Program-made: the position numbers and the translations under genes
Shown: piece after piece, positions 44,181-53,969 of the stretch
How the letters are laid out: every line of letters begins with the position of its first letter
Position numbering within the stretch: position 1 is the stretch's first letter
Notes under the pieces: model-generated
What the model saw: the letters and a program-made list of their open reading frames with translations, nothing else
Databases searched by the model: none
What the model was told of the DNA's origin: nothing
NCBI GenBank assembly: GCA_036927565.1
Contig: JAYESD010000009.1
Span: 151,922,929 to 151,986,928, forward strand
Reading direction: 5' to 3'
DNA: 64,000 bases
Source: Tuctoria greenei
Lineage: Eukaryota > Streptophyta > Magnoliopsida > Poales > Poaceae

Positions 44181-45985
44181 ATGAACTCAGCTCTGCCTCC
44201 TTCCCAGATGGAGGATGTCTCACTCGTGAAGCGGCTTTTCGGCTGGGAGGACAAGGAACGACGTGATATGATCCGTCCTGGCTCCTTGCCACTGGAGTTG
44301 GGGGAGAAGGATATCGTCTTCTTCCAGGCATATGCATACTACGTGTTTGTTCCTCCTATCTCCTCCTTCCTGGTGACACTTCTGGAAGTCCTTGGGATCC
44401 AGCTCAACCATCTGTCGTCGAACTCTCTGGTGGTGGCGGTGGTGTTCTCGCATTTCTGCGAGATGTTTGTCGGGGTGTGCCCATGTGTGCCGGTATTCCG
44501 ACAGTTCTTCGTGCTGAGGCGGACCGGGAAGGAGGGCAAAGCCAACTTCCTCGGCGGCTTCTGCTTCCAGCATCGGGCCAACAACCCCTTTAGGTACATT
44601 ACTCCGCTCTCCCCGGTGAAGTGGCCCGACTGGAGGAGCGATTGGGTGATCGTACATGTCGATGCCCATGATCACATGGTCTTGCCCTCTGGGTGGCCGA
44701 CGATTAGGAAGACGGCCTGGGAGGAACGTCCGGAGATCGAGGCGGTGTACAAGCCGGTGATGGAGAGGATCCGATTCCTGGTAGACCACAGCCTGTCGGA
44801 GTTGTCGGTGATGGCCGACTTCATTCACCGCCGTCTGGCCTCTCTCCAGCACCGTTGTCGCCCAACATGGATCTACTTCGGGCTCCAAGATGGTACAAGG
44901 TTGCTGAGGGGTCGCGACACGGATACGACCCCGCAGGAGGTGTTCGAAGCAATGTCCAAGGCGTGCGACGACCTGCTGTTGGGCGACGTCTTTAACCTGC
45001 TGCAGGCCTGCCCACCGCTTTGCACGGATCGAGACCTTCGGATGAAGGTTCTGAAGGAGATGACCAACTTGGACGCGATTGGTCTTGTGCCATGGCAGGT
45101 TGGCGATGAGAGCTGGGGCCTGGCCATCGTGGACTCCTCGGAGGAGTTCGCACCTTCTCAAGGCTCTGAGGCCTTCGGGGCGGAGGAGGCGCCCGCTGTT
45201 GGGGGGAAAGGCAAGGCGTTGGTCCTCGACGTAGGTAAGGGGAAGGTACCAGTCACTGACGTAGGCAAATGAAAGGCCCTGGTGGTCGAGGTTGTGAAGG
45301 AGAAACGCCCTCGGTTGCCACCGAGGGCGCCGCCACAGGTGGCCTTTGCTCCAGGCCAGCGTCCACTGGCGCACCTCTCTCTAGTGCCTAGCGTCGGCGG
45401 TTCTTCGGGGGGAAGTTTGGTTCACCACGCGGCAGCTCCTCCGTTGCTGGCGGTCGTCACGTCATCTAGTGTCCTCACCACCTGCACGGTCCAGGGTGCC
45501 ATAGGGAACTCCGGCAGCATCACACCTTCGGAGCCTCACGCAAAAAGGCCTCAAACCGATGTCGTCGGCAACTCGGGAGGTGGCTCTATCAAGGCTGGAG
45601 GGAGTACACCGGCACAGTGTGGCGGCACTGCTGGTGGCCTTGGCGGAGGCCCTGCTTGGATGCCATCGCCTGTTACGCCATCGCCAGGTCCCACAACTTC
45701 AGGGTCGCCGAAGGTGGAGGCTCGTTGGAGCTTCCGGGGACGTCGATAAGGCATTCTTGCCTACGCTTGCTCTATTATCTTGCCTGCCTATATTGATTGG
45801 TCAGGGCTTGGTCTTGATTTGCAGGCTTACGTCAGCTGTTGTGAGGCCCCTACCACCGGGGGTAGTGCCCGGGAGTGCTTTGAAGGCGGCCGAGGATGCT
45901 ACGGCTGGGCTGGCGGGGCAACCTGCCAAGCTTGTTCACAGGAGTGCTGCTCCAGCGTCTGTGCCCGGCGTGGGTATTGAAGCAT
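44181..45985 (+). pseudogene. Antisense 'Transposase_28'-type ORF of Gypsy-2, first part
   Basis: An ATG at 44181 opens 363 codons. Residues 30-130 (FQAYAYYVFVPPISSFLVTL, then GIQLNHLSSNSLVVAVVFSH and FRQFFVLRR) match the family annotated in plants as 'putative gypsy type transposon' (Pfam PF04195). Despite the name, the family has no demonstrated transposase activity. A TGA at 45270-45272 interrupts the frame, which resumes in phase through 45749. A +1 shift then leads to a frame ending at the Copia-C insertion at 45985. The ORF runs opposite to gag and LTR. The role is unknown. The original protein probably had this N-terminal domain, a low-complexity middle and the coiled coil found at 57957. 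Confidence 0.75.
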
Positions 45986-47535
45986 TGAAAGTTGCCTAGA
46001 GGGGGGGTGAATAGGCTAATCGACCTGCAAATGACTGAATAAAACGAGATTAAATCACAAGGGGCGGACTAGTCCGGTCTGGGGGCGGACTAGTCCGGTC
46101 AGCCTGCGTGAAGAACCCTAAAAAGTGTTTCTAGCAAGTTTTAAAGGGATTTTCTCGAGGCTACAAGTGAGGATATGTTTAAGACAAGTTTAGAAACTAT
46201 AAACACAAGAGTGAGTCAAGTTTTAACAAGATTAAGCAATGTGAGGCACAAGACAAGACTTGCAACCCTAGAGCTAAGTATGCGATAAACAAAATACGAA
46301 GAACACAGAGACGCAAGGATTTTATCCCGAGGTTCGATTCCACACAAGAATCTACGTCCCCGTTGAGGAGTCCACAAAGGACCGGGTTCACCAACCCTTC
46401 CCTCACCAAGTTTACCGCACGGGCCTAACTTGGTTCTCCACTATCTCAAAGTGCGAATACAAGATTCGTTGGGGCTTCTCACAATCTGAGGCTCCCACAC
46501 CACAAAGATGATCAACAACGCAAACACACTCAACACACAGCTCACAAAGACTCAATGAGTGCAAGAGATCAAACCGGGAGCACAAGCGCGATGTTCTTCC
46601 TCTTCTCCACCTCACTAAACCCTAATCCACTCAAGAATTAGTTTTAGAGGGAAAGTTGGCAAGAAAGAGGCTCAAGAGTACTCCAAGTTGGCTGTGGCGG
46701 CGCTAGGGTTCAAGTCAGTTCAAGATTTGGTTCAAAAGAACCCAGGGGACCTCTATTTATAGAGGTCCCAAGCCCATACTGCTGACTTCAGCAGAAGGGC
46801 GGACTAGTCCGGCCTCAGGCCCGGACTAGTCCGGCCTAGGGAACCACTGACCTCTTGTCAGGCCCCGACAGCTGACACGCTATCGTCACACTACCCGCCA
46901 AACTTCAAATTCAAACGGTCACTTAAACAACGGACTAGTCCGGTCCTCCCAGACTTAGTCATAGAAGTACCTTCAACACGCTCACCCGGACTAGTCCAGC
47001 CCCACGGGCGGACTAGTCCGTTCTCACTCAGGACCTCTTGGTCCGGACTCAAACGGACAAGTCCGTGGTTTTGAGACTTAGTCCCCAAAAACCACTCACT
47101 GCTACCCGGACTAGTCCGGCCACAAACGGACTAGTCCGATCTCAGTCAGACCCTTCTGGTCCGGCCGACAACGGACTTGGCCGGCCAGGGGCGGACTAGT
47201 CCGGCCACCTGCACGGACTAGTCCGGCCCTACTGCCAGACTGCTTATCCACTCTTTTCTCTCAAGGGGTTTGACCTCTAAAACACTTTGAGCTCCCAAAC
47301 TTGATCTCAATGCACTTTACACACGCACCCTCCTATTTCTACGGCTAGTCTAACTCAACACGCTAGAAACCCTAGTTTCTACGCTTCGAGTTGACTCCGT
47401 TTCCTTCCTTTTCCTTTTTGAGGGTTTGCGTCTCCGATCGAGTCCACACCTGTGCTAAGATCACTTGAGCTCATTAGCGACTTAATTGTCGTCATCAATC
47501 ATCCAAAACCCACGGGGAACCTAGATGCACTTTCA
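45986..47535 (-). repeat. Copia-C 3' LTR (1550 bp)
   Basis: It runs TGAAAGTTGCC to GATGCACTTTCA. Relative to the 5' LTR it lacks 106 bp between two CGGACTAGTCCGGTC copies (junction at about 46927). Palindromes cluster at 46064-46100 and 46799-47226. A TATA box (minus strand CTATAAATAG) sits in an inverted repeat at 46746-46769. Confidence 0.95.
46746..46769 (-). promoter_or_regulatory. LTR TATA box inside a perfect inverted repeat
   Basis: Two 11-bp arms (GGGACCTCTAT and its exact complement) surround a 2-bp centre. The minus strand reads CTATAAATAG, a good TATA box for the element's orientation. The 5' LTR has the same 24 bp at 57061-57084, and the solo LTR a slightly worn copy near 8710. 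Confidence 0.65.
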
Positions 47536-47966
47536 ATCTCCCCCTTTTTGGTGATTGATGACAACACATTAAGTCCTTCAACAATTAAGAGTATGGAAAT
47601 TGGTTTTCATAACTTGTGTGCGTATGAATTACCCCCCCTCAATGTATGCAACATGTAAAAGAGATGGAGGAGATCTTTCATACCCACACACGTTATGGTG
47701 GGGTGCCTACGTGATGTGCTCAACAATTGTGACAAGACATAAAGAGCATCAATATAATCAAAGGATTGACAATAAGAGCATTATATTGATATTAAACAAC
47801 ATTAACAAGTCTTGCACAAATGTAAACATCCAAGAGCATGAATATATTACAAAACAAGTCCACAAACCACAAACACACCCACAAAAGATTAACTCCCCCT
47901 TAACTCTCCCCCTTTGGCATCAAGGCACCAAAAAGGAAAAGAAGGGGGAAAACGAAGATCCACGAA
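47536..47966 (-). other. Copia-C PPT region with several PPT-like runs
   Basis: The polypurine tract (minus strand AAAAAGGGGGAGAT) abuts the 3' LTR at 47536-47549. Two further AAGGGGGAG runs lie at 47893-47901 and 47905-47916, just after the third ORF. Repeated PPT-like runs at this place are typical of Sireviruses. The rest is noncoding. Confidence 0.8.
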
Positions 47967-49763
47967 CTAGTCCTCATCTTCGCCACTTCCACTCTCCGTG
48001 GCCTCGGAATCTTCGACGTCTTCCTCATGATTGTCAGCGTCGTCGTCGTCATCGTCGTCGTCGTCGGAGTTCCTTGCCGAGGGAGCAGCCCGAGAGGAGC
48101 TTCCATCTTCTTGGAGCTGGGCAAGCTCATCGGCAGTGAAGTTGGGGAATGGAGTGATCTCCCCATCACTCACCTCCGGAGAGGACATCGGGACCTCCAG
48201 CTTGTCGCACACCGCTTTAAGATATTTTTCTTGACGCTTGTGTGCCCTTTGAGCGCGGATCTCTTGCTTCCGGCAGGAAGTGAAGATCGCCTTGAAGCAT
48301 TTGAAGAAGGCACTCATGGATTGAGGCGGAGGCGGAGACGGAGGTGCCACGGGGCGAGATGGAGGATCTGCATTCTTGCGACGAGGAGGAACAGGTACAT
48401 TCGGGGGCTTCTGAGGACGAAGCGGGCGGTGTGACACGTCCTTAACGAAGGTCACGCCTGACACCTTCTCAATGAGGCACATGATGTAGGGGGCATACCC
48501 GCAAGCACGGTTGGGGGTATGCGAGATGTTGAAGATATCGTCGAAGATGTAATCGACGAGGTTGAACTTCTCTTCCCCATCAATCAGAAGTAGCAAGTGC
48601 CTCAAGTTCCCTTGAATCACCCCAGCATCACCGTCCTTCGGTGCTATCGTCCTTCTGAGGATTCTGTTCATAATGCTGTAGAAGGGCTTGATGTTGCAGG
48701 CGAGACCGGCATCAAATGGAACGTGACTTGGATACATATATGCCAGCTCTTCACGGTCCACGGCCTTAAGGTTAGAGATTATAATCTCATGATCCATGTG
48801 TGCCTCAAGCCCTAGAATCTTGGCAAACTCTGCGAAAGTGACTGAGTACTGCTCACCATGTGTCATCCAAATAATTCTTCTGTCACCTGAGGTGGTGAAG
48901 TAGATGGTGGAGTAGAACTGCAGAATCACTTCGACGTTCCAGTCATACTTGAAACCCATGATCTGCTTGAGATCATGGCGCTCTGCAGCTTCGATGACGG
49001 CGTCAAAAGCAGAGTGTTGCTTTTTGGCCATGTAATCCCAGTCAACCCATTGAGCTTCTATTACCGGCTTCTTCATCTGCTGATAGACTAGCCGGTAGTA
49101 GTCACAATGAAAGTCGCACCAGAACCTGGGATCTGCCGTGCTCCTCTCAAACTTGTAGACCTTCTCGGTCCTCAGCCTCCTGGCCTTTTCAGCCCCTTTT
49201 CCATGAAACACATTGGCAGACAATTCCTTCTGCCTGTTGGGGTTCCTTTCTGGTGTGTGAACCTCAAGGGGGCCAATGGAAGTGGCCTTCCCTTTCTCTT
49301 TGATCACAACACCTACAGCTGCCTTCTTTGTTGACATCTTGACAACTGGTTTCTTCTTTTTCGGCTCGACAGGAGCCGGAGCCTTTCCCTTCTTCGGGTC
49401 ACGCTCAACCCTAGGCTCAGCTTCCATTTGGGCTGGCTCCTTGCCCTTCGCTTTCTCGCCAAAGGTGACGAGCTTCTTTCTCTTGGGGGCATTCGCCTCA
49501 GCGGCCCTGGAGTTGTGAGCCTCCCTGTCTTCCCTTTTCTTCTTCCTTATCTCATTGAGGGACTCTGCGGTTGCTCGAGCTATGGCTTCTTCCTCATTGT
49601 AGATGCTCGCGGCAACTTTGGAGGCTTCGAGTGCCTTCAGCCGCCTCTCTTCCTTTGCCTTTTGCGCTTCTATGAGCGTAGCCTTGGTCCTTGCCTCGAC
49701 AATTTGAGCTTTGGTTCGCCCCTCGGGGTTGGGACGAGGAGGGGAACGCTCCGAGTTCGACAT
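47967..49763 (-). CDS. Copia-C third ORF, in env-like position, function unknown
   Basis: The ORF has 598 codons without a break, starting at the ATG at 49763 (MSNSERSPPRPNPEG). Residues 20-150 are charged and predicted by eye to be coiled coil (EARTKATLIEAQKAKEERRL). A lysine/proline linker follows. A folded middle (about 190-440) contains FWCDFHCDYYRLVYQQMKKP, VEVILQFYSTIYF and WMTHGEQYSVTFAEFAKILG. The C-terminus is proline-rich, then strongly acidic (a run of nine D, ending GEDED). The middle resembles the family annotated as 'putative plant transposon protein' (Pfam PF20167). It occupies the position of the env-like gene of SIRE1, but I see no signal peptide or membrane segment, so an envelope role is not supported. 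Expression route unknown; it lies about 950 bp past pol. Confidence 0.8.
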   Translation of the reverse strand: MSNSERSPPRPNPEGRTKAQIVEARTKATLIEAQKAKEERRLKALEASKVAASIYNEEEAIARATAESLNEIRKKKREDREAHNSRAAEANAPKRKKLVTFGEKAKGKEPAQMEAEPRVERDPKKGKAPAPVEPKKKKPVVKMSTKKAAVGVVIKEKGKATSIGPLEVHTPERNPNRQKELSANVFHGKGAEKARRLRTEKVYKFERSTADPRFWCDFHCDYYRLVYQQMKKPVIEAQWVDWDYMAKKQHSAFDAVIEAAERHDLKQIMGFKYDWNVEVILQFYSTIYFTTSGDRRIIWMTHGEQYSVTFAEFAKILGLEAHMDHEIIISNLKAVDREELAYMYPSHVPFDAGLACNIKPFYSIMNRILRRTIAPKDGDAGVIQGNLRHLLLLIDGEEKFNLVDYIFDDIFNISHTPNRACGYAPYIMCLIEKVSGVTFVKDVSHRPLRPQKPPNVPVPPRRKNADPPSRPVAPPSPPPPQSMSAFFKCFKAIFTSCRKQEIRAQRAHKRQEKYLKAVCDKLEVPMSSPEVSDGEITPFPNFTADELAQLQEDGSSSRAAPSARNSDDDDDDDDDADNHEEDVEDSEATESGSGEDED

Positions 49764-50716
49764 GCTGTGAAAAGCATATAGAAAGGAAGGCATGAGTCCA
49801 AGTAGAGGGAGCATTGCGGAAAAGATCTCGAGAAAAGAATAGAAGTAGGGTTTGCCCTGCGCAAACCGGACTTGTCCGCCCCAGGGGCGGACTAGTCCGC
49901 TGGGCGGACTTGTCCGCCAGGGGCCGGACTAGTCCGGGTTGCACAGAATGAACCCTAACCCTAATCGATTCATCGAAAAATCATCGAATCAGCGCGCAAT
50001 ACTCCTAGGCTATGATCGCAAGGGTATATGGAGAAACATTAATGAAGGTGTTCCTATCAAAAACTTTAAGAATCAAGAATGGGGCTAGTTTTTGAAGAAC
50101 GAGGGAATACCTTCTCAAATCCGCTAGAATCGACGAAATCGGAGATGGATCGCGAATGTGAAGCGCCGGGAAGTGATCCCTCACTCCCAAAGACTCCGAT
50201 GCGTGGATTGGAGTCGAGATTTGGAGGTTGGAGCGCAAAATCGCCGATGGGGGGCGGTTGCTAGCGCGTGGAAGTGAGAGAGTCAAGTGAGAAAGGGAGA
50301 GGAGGGGTTTGGGCCGCCTGGGGGTTTTAAGTCCCCAAGGGCCGGACTAGTACGGTTGAGTGGCCGGACTAGTCCGGTCAGCGGACCAGACCCAGACTAG
50401 TCCGGATCCGGACTTGTCCGGTTGAAGGGCGGACTAGTCCGGTTTGCGGACCAACCGCGAACTAGTCTGGACCCGGACTTGTCCGTCCACTAGGGCGGAC
50501 TAGTCCAGTCCGACTGAGCTGAAAAGCGATGTCTTTGAGTTGCACACATGCTATTGGTCCTTATGAATAGCAAGCAATACAAACATGATAATTAAAGAAA
50601 GAATGTGATAAAAACATGATCAAATCCCAAGAAAAGGTTTTCTCAAATAGATTTTGAAGAGAAATCACGATAGAGAAGAGTTTTTCGAAATTGCTCAAAA
50701 AAGTGAGGAATGAGGT
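49764..50716. repeat. Copia-C spacer between pol and third ORF, with palindrome clusters
   Basis: This is noncoding. CGGACTAGTCCG/CGGACTTGTCCG palindromes form two clusters, 49865-49940 and 50339-50516. They have the same core as the LTR clusters, although this is internal sequence. Confidence 0.8.
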
Positions 50717-53700
50717 TTAAGCCACATTCCTAGAATCCAAAATGTTAAGCTCACTTCTTAGCTCACAGAAACGCTTCTCATCAAGAGGCTTGGTGAAAAT
50801 ATCTGCGAGTTGATGTTCCGTCCTCACATGAGAAATCACAATATCTCCCTTCATTGAGTGATCTCTCAAGAAATAGTGTCGAATGTCTATGTGTTTGGTC
50901 CTAGAGTGCTCCACCGGATTATGGGCTATCTTGATGGCACTCTCGTTGTCACACAAGAGTGGAATGTTGCGCAAGTTAATCCCATAATCCCTAAGGGTTT
51001 GTCGCATCCAAAGAAGTTGTGCACAACAACTTCCAGCTGCAACATATTCCGCTTCGATGGTGGAGAGAGCAATAGAGTTTTGCTTCTTGGAGGACCAAGA
51101 CACTAGAGATCGACCTAAGAATTGGCATGTACCCGATGTGCTATCCCTATCGACTTTGCACCCCGCATAGTCCGCATCGGAATATCCAATGAGGTTAAAC
51201 TTAGATCCTTTAGGGTACCAAAGTCCTAGGGAGGGTGTGTGTGCTAGATATCTCAAGATCCTTTTAACGGCGGTCAAATGACAAGCCTTAGGTGCCGCTT
51301 GAAAGCGTGCACACATACACACACTTAGCATGATATCGGGCCTAGATGCACAAAGATAGAGAAGTGAACCAATCATAGACCTATATAACTTTTGATCCAC
51401 ACTTGGACCATCCTCATTTAGGTCTAGGTGTCCATTTGTTCCCATAGGGGTTTTGATGGGTTTTGCCTTATCCATGTCAAACTTCCTTAGAATATCTTGT
51501 GTATACTTAGTTTGACTTATGAACGTCCCTTCTTTGAGTTGTTTTACTTGAAATCCTAGAAAGAACTTCAACTCACCCATCATGGACATTTCAAACCTCT
51601 CCGTCATTATCTTGGAGAACTCATCACAAAACACCTTATTTGTGGAACCAAATATGATGTCATCCACATATATTTGGCACACAAAAAAATCTTCGTTGAA
51701 GTGCTTTGTGAAAAGGGTATAATCCGCTTTGCCTATCCTAAAACCATTTTCAACTAGAAAGTCTCTTAGGCACTCATACCAAGCTCTAGGAGCTTGCTTG
51801 AGGCCATAAAGAGCCTTTCGCAATTTGTAAACATGGTTAGGATAGTCTTGGTCTTCAAACCCTGGAGGTTGCTCTACATAAACTTCTTTCTTGATTGGGC
51901 CATTAAGGAATGCACTCTTAACATCCATTTGGTAGAGCTTGAAGTCATGATGAGTAGCAAAGGCTAGTAATATCCGAATTGACTCAAGCCTAGCTACGGG
52001 AGCAAATGTCTCATCAAAATCCAATCCTTCAACTTGTGAGTACCCTTTTGCCACAAGTCGTGCCTTGTTCCTAGTTACCACGCCATGCTCATCTTGTTTG
52101 TTGCGGAACACCCACTTGGTTCCAACAACATTAGCTTGTGGGCGCTTGACAAGCTCCCAAACCTTGTTCCTTTCAAAGTTGTTGAGCTCCTCTTGCATGG
52201 CAACTACCCAATCCGGATATCTTAAGGCATCTTCAACCTTATGGGGTTCCAAGGATGAGACAAAGGAGAAATGCTCACAAAAGTTTGCAACACGTGAACG
52301 TGTTGTTACTCCTCTTGTGATATCTCCTAGAATGTTGTCAACGGGATGATCCCGTTGAACACTTTGATGAACACGAGGGTGCAGAGGTTGAGCTCTTGAA
52401 TCACTTGCTTCATCTTCTTCACTTTGGTCTCCCCCTTGATCCAAGCCTCCTCCTTGATCTTCATTCCCATTATCATTTTGGGAAGTATCTAGTGGATCTC
52501 CAACTTGTCCAATGGGGGTTTGACCTACTTCATAATGATGATGGTCACTTGGGCTTTGAGATGGTTCTTGTGGGCGAACATCTCCAAGTGCCATTCTCCT
52601 TAGAGCTTCTAGTGGAGGTTCCTCTTGATCAAGGGCATGTTGATCAACTTGCTCCACTTGAGAGCCATTGGTTTCGTCAAACACCACGTCACGTGCTACC
52701 TCAACAATTCCGGAGGATTTGTTGAACACACGGTACGCATGAGTGTTTGAGTCATATCCAAGCAAGAAACCCTCATCGGACTTTGAAGCAAACTTCGAAG
52801 TCCTAGGCTTCTTGTTGAGGATATAACACTTGCTACCAAAAACACGAAAGTAAGAAACATTGGGTTTCTTACCAACGAGAAGCTCATAAGGAGTCTTCTT
52901 GAGGAGGCGATGAAGGTACAATCGGTTTACGGCGTGGCAAGCGGTGTTAACCGCTTCCGCCCAAAACCGGTCCGATGTTTTGTACTCATCTAGCATCGTC
53001 CTTGACATCTCAATGAGCGTCCTATTCTTTCTTTCAGCAATTCCATTTTGTTGAGGAGAATAGGGAGCGGAAAACTCATGCTTGATGCCCTCCTCATCTA
53101 GGAACTCTTCTACTTGCATGTTCTTGAATTCGGTGCCATTGTCACTCCTTATAGCCTTTATCCTTAGGGTGAACTCATTTTGAGCTCTCCTTAGGAATTT
53201 CTTGAGGACACCGGGGGTTTCACTCTTGTCATGCAAGAAGAACACCCAAGTATATCTGGAGAAGTCATCAACGATGACTAGACCATACTTGTTGCCACCG
53301 ATGCTAATGTAAGCAATGGGGCCAAAAAGATCCATATGGAGTAACTCCAAAGGTCTAGTTGTCGTCATGACATTCTTAGAGGGGTGTTGAGCTCCTACTT
53401 GCTTTCCCGCTTGACACGCACCACATGGCCTATCCTTTTCAAATACCACATCCTTTAGTCCACGAACGTGCTCTCCTTTAAGGAGTTTTTGAAGGTTCCT
53501 CATTCCAACATGGGCTAGCCTTCTATGCCAAAGCCATCCCATGTTGGCTTTTGCCATTAAGCATGTGTCAAGTTGAGCTTTATCCGTGGTAAAATCCACA
53601 AGATAGAGCTTTCCCTTGAGCACTCCCTTAAAGGCTATTGAGTCATTACCCTCTCTCAGAACATTCACACCCTCACTAGAAAAAACACACTTATATCCTT

Positions 53701-53953
53701 TATCACAAAGCTGTGATATGGATAGGAGATTATAGTCTAGGGAATCAACATGCAAAACATTAGATAAAGTATGCAAAGAGGAGATAACAATTTTACCGGA
53801 GCCAAGGATTTTCCCTTGGCTATTATCCCCAAAGAAGATTCCTTCACTTGGGTCCTCGTTCTCCTCATACTCTATGAACATGCTCCTCTCTCCGGTCATG
53901 TTGTTGGTACATCCGCTATCCAGCACCCATTTCGATCCACCGGAGGAGTAAGC
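50717..53953 (-). CDS. Copia-C pol polyprotein (protease, integrase, RT, RNase H), intact
   Basis: The open frame runs 1078 codons from the base after a TAG (53954-53956) and has no ATG near its start. Domains in order: protease with VLDSGCTNNMTG; pre-integrase block HRRLAHVGMRNLQKLLKGEH; integrase core with the D, D and E in LLHMDLFGP, AIRSDNGTEF and YSPQQNGIAERKNRT; RT with LYQMDVKSAFLNG and the YVDD active site (VCQIYVDDIIFGST); RNase H with SLVSWSSKKQNSIALSTIEA and LLCDNESAIKIAHNPVEH. It ends LNILDSRNVA. No stop or missing catalytic residue was seen. It is in a different frame from gag and starts 13 nt after the gag stop codon. Confidence 0.93.
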   Translation of the reverse strand, partial: AYSSGGSKWVLDSGCTNNMTGERSMFIEYEENEDPSEGIFFGDNSQGKILGSGKIVISSLHTLSNVLHVDSLDYNLLSISQLCDKGYKCVFSSEGVNVLREGNDSIAFKGVLKGKLYLVDFTTDKAQLDTCLMAKANMGWLWHRRLAHVGMRNLQKLLKGEHVRGLKDVVFEKDRPCGACQAGKQVGAQHPSKNVMTTTRPLELLHMDLFGPIAYISIGGNKYGLVIVDDFSRYTWVFFLHDKSETPGVLKKFLRRAQNEFTLRIKAIRSDNGTEFKNMQVEEFLDEEGIKHEFSAPYSPQQNGIAERKNRTLIEMSRTMLDEYKTSDRFWAEAVNTACHAVNRLYLHRLLKKTPYELLVGKKPNVSYFRVFGSKCYILNKKPRTSKFASKSDEGFLLGYDSNTHAYRVFNKSSGIVEVARDVVFDETNGSQVEQVDQHALDQEEPPLEALRRMALGDVRPQEPSQSPSDHHHYEVGQTPIGQVGDPLDTSQNDNGNEDQGGGLDQGGDQSEEDEASDSRAQPLHPRVHQSVQRDHPVDNILGDITRGVTTRSRVANFCEHFSFVSSLEPHKVEDALRYPDWVVAMQEELNNFERNKVWELVKRPQANVVGTKWVFRNKQDEHGVVTRNKARLVAKGYSQVEGLDFDETFAPVARLESIRILLAFATHHDFKLYQMDVKSAFLNGPIKKEVYVEQPPGFEDQDYPNHVYKLRKALYGLKQAPRAWYECLRDFLVENGFRIGKADYTLFTKHFNEDFFVCQIYVDDIIFGSTNKVFCDEFSKIMTERFEMSMMGELKFFLGFQVKQLKEGTFISQTKYTQDILRKFDMDKAKPIKTPMGTNGHLDLNEDGPSVDQKLYRSMIGSLLYLCASRPDIMLSVCMCARFQAAPKACHLTAVKRILRYLAHTPSLGLWYPKGSKFNLIGYSDADYAGCKVDRDSTSGTCQFLGRSLVSWSSKKQNSIALSTIEAEYVAAGSCCAQLLWMRQTLRDYGINLRNIPLLCDNESAIKIAHNPVEHSRTKHIDIRHYFLRDHSMKGDIVISHVRTEHQLADIFTKPLDEKRFCELRSELNILDSRNVA

Positions 53954-53969
53954 CTACAAAACAAGTTTA
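53954..53969 (-). promoter_or_regulatory. Copia-C gag/pol junction with 3'-splice-like TTTTGTAG|G
   Basis: Gag stops at TAA (53967-53969). The pol frame is closed by TAG (53954-53956), 10 nt further on, and opens at the next base. The run ACTTGTTTTGTAG|G fits a plant 3' splice site. A simple frameshift in gag would hit the TAG, so splicing or internal initiation seems needed. Confidence 0.55.

Noticed and set aside
44220..45374. 384-codon minus-strand ORF opposite the Transposase_28-type ORF
   Set aside because: The plus strand carries the recognised domain. The minus-strand product is histidine/arginine-rich, with no domain or relative that I recognise.
48027..48434. Plus-strand ORF rich in valine and serine near 48 kb
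   Set aside because: It is antisense to the acidic aspartate run and proline-rich tail of the Copia-C third ORF.
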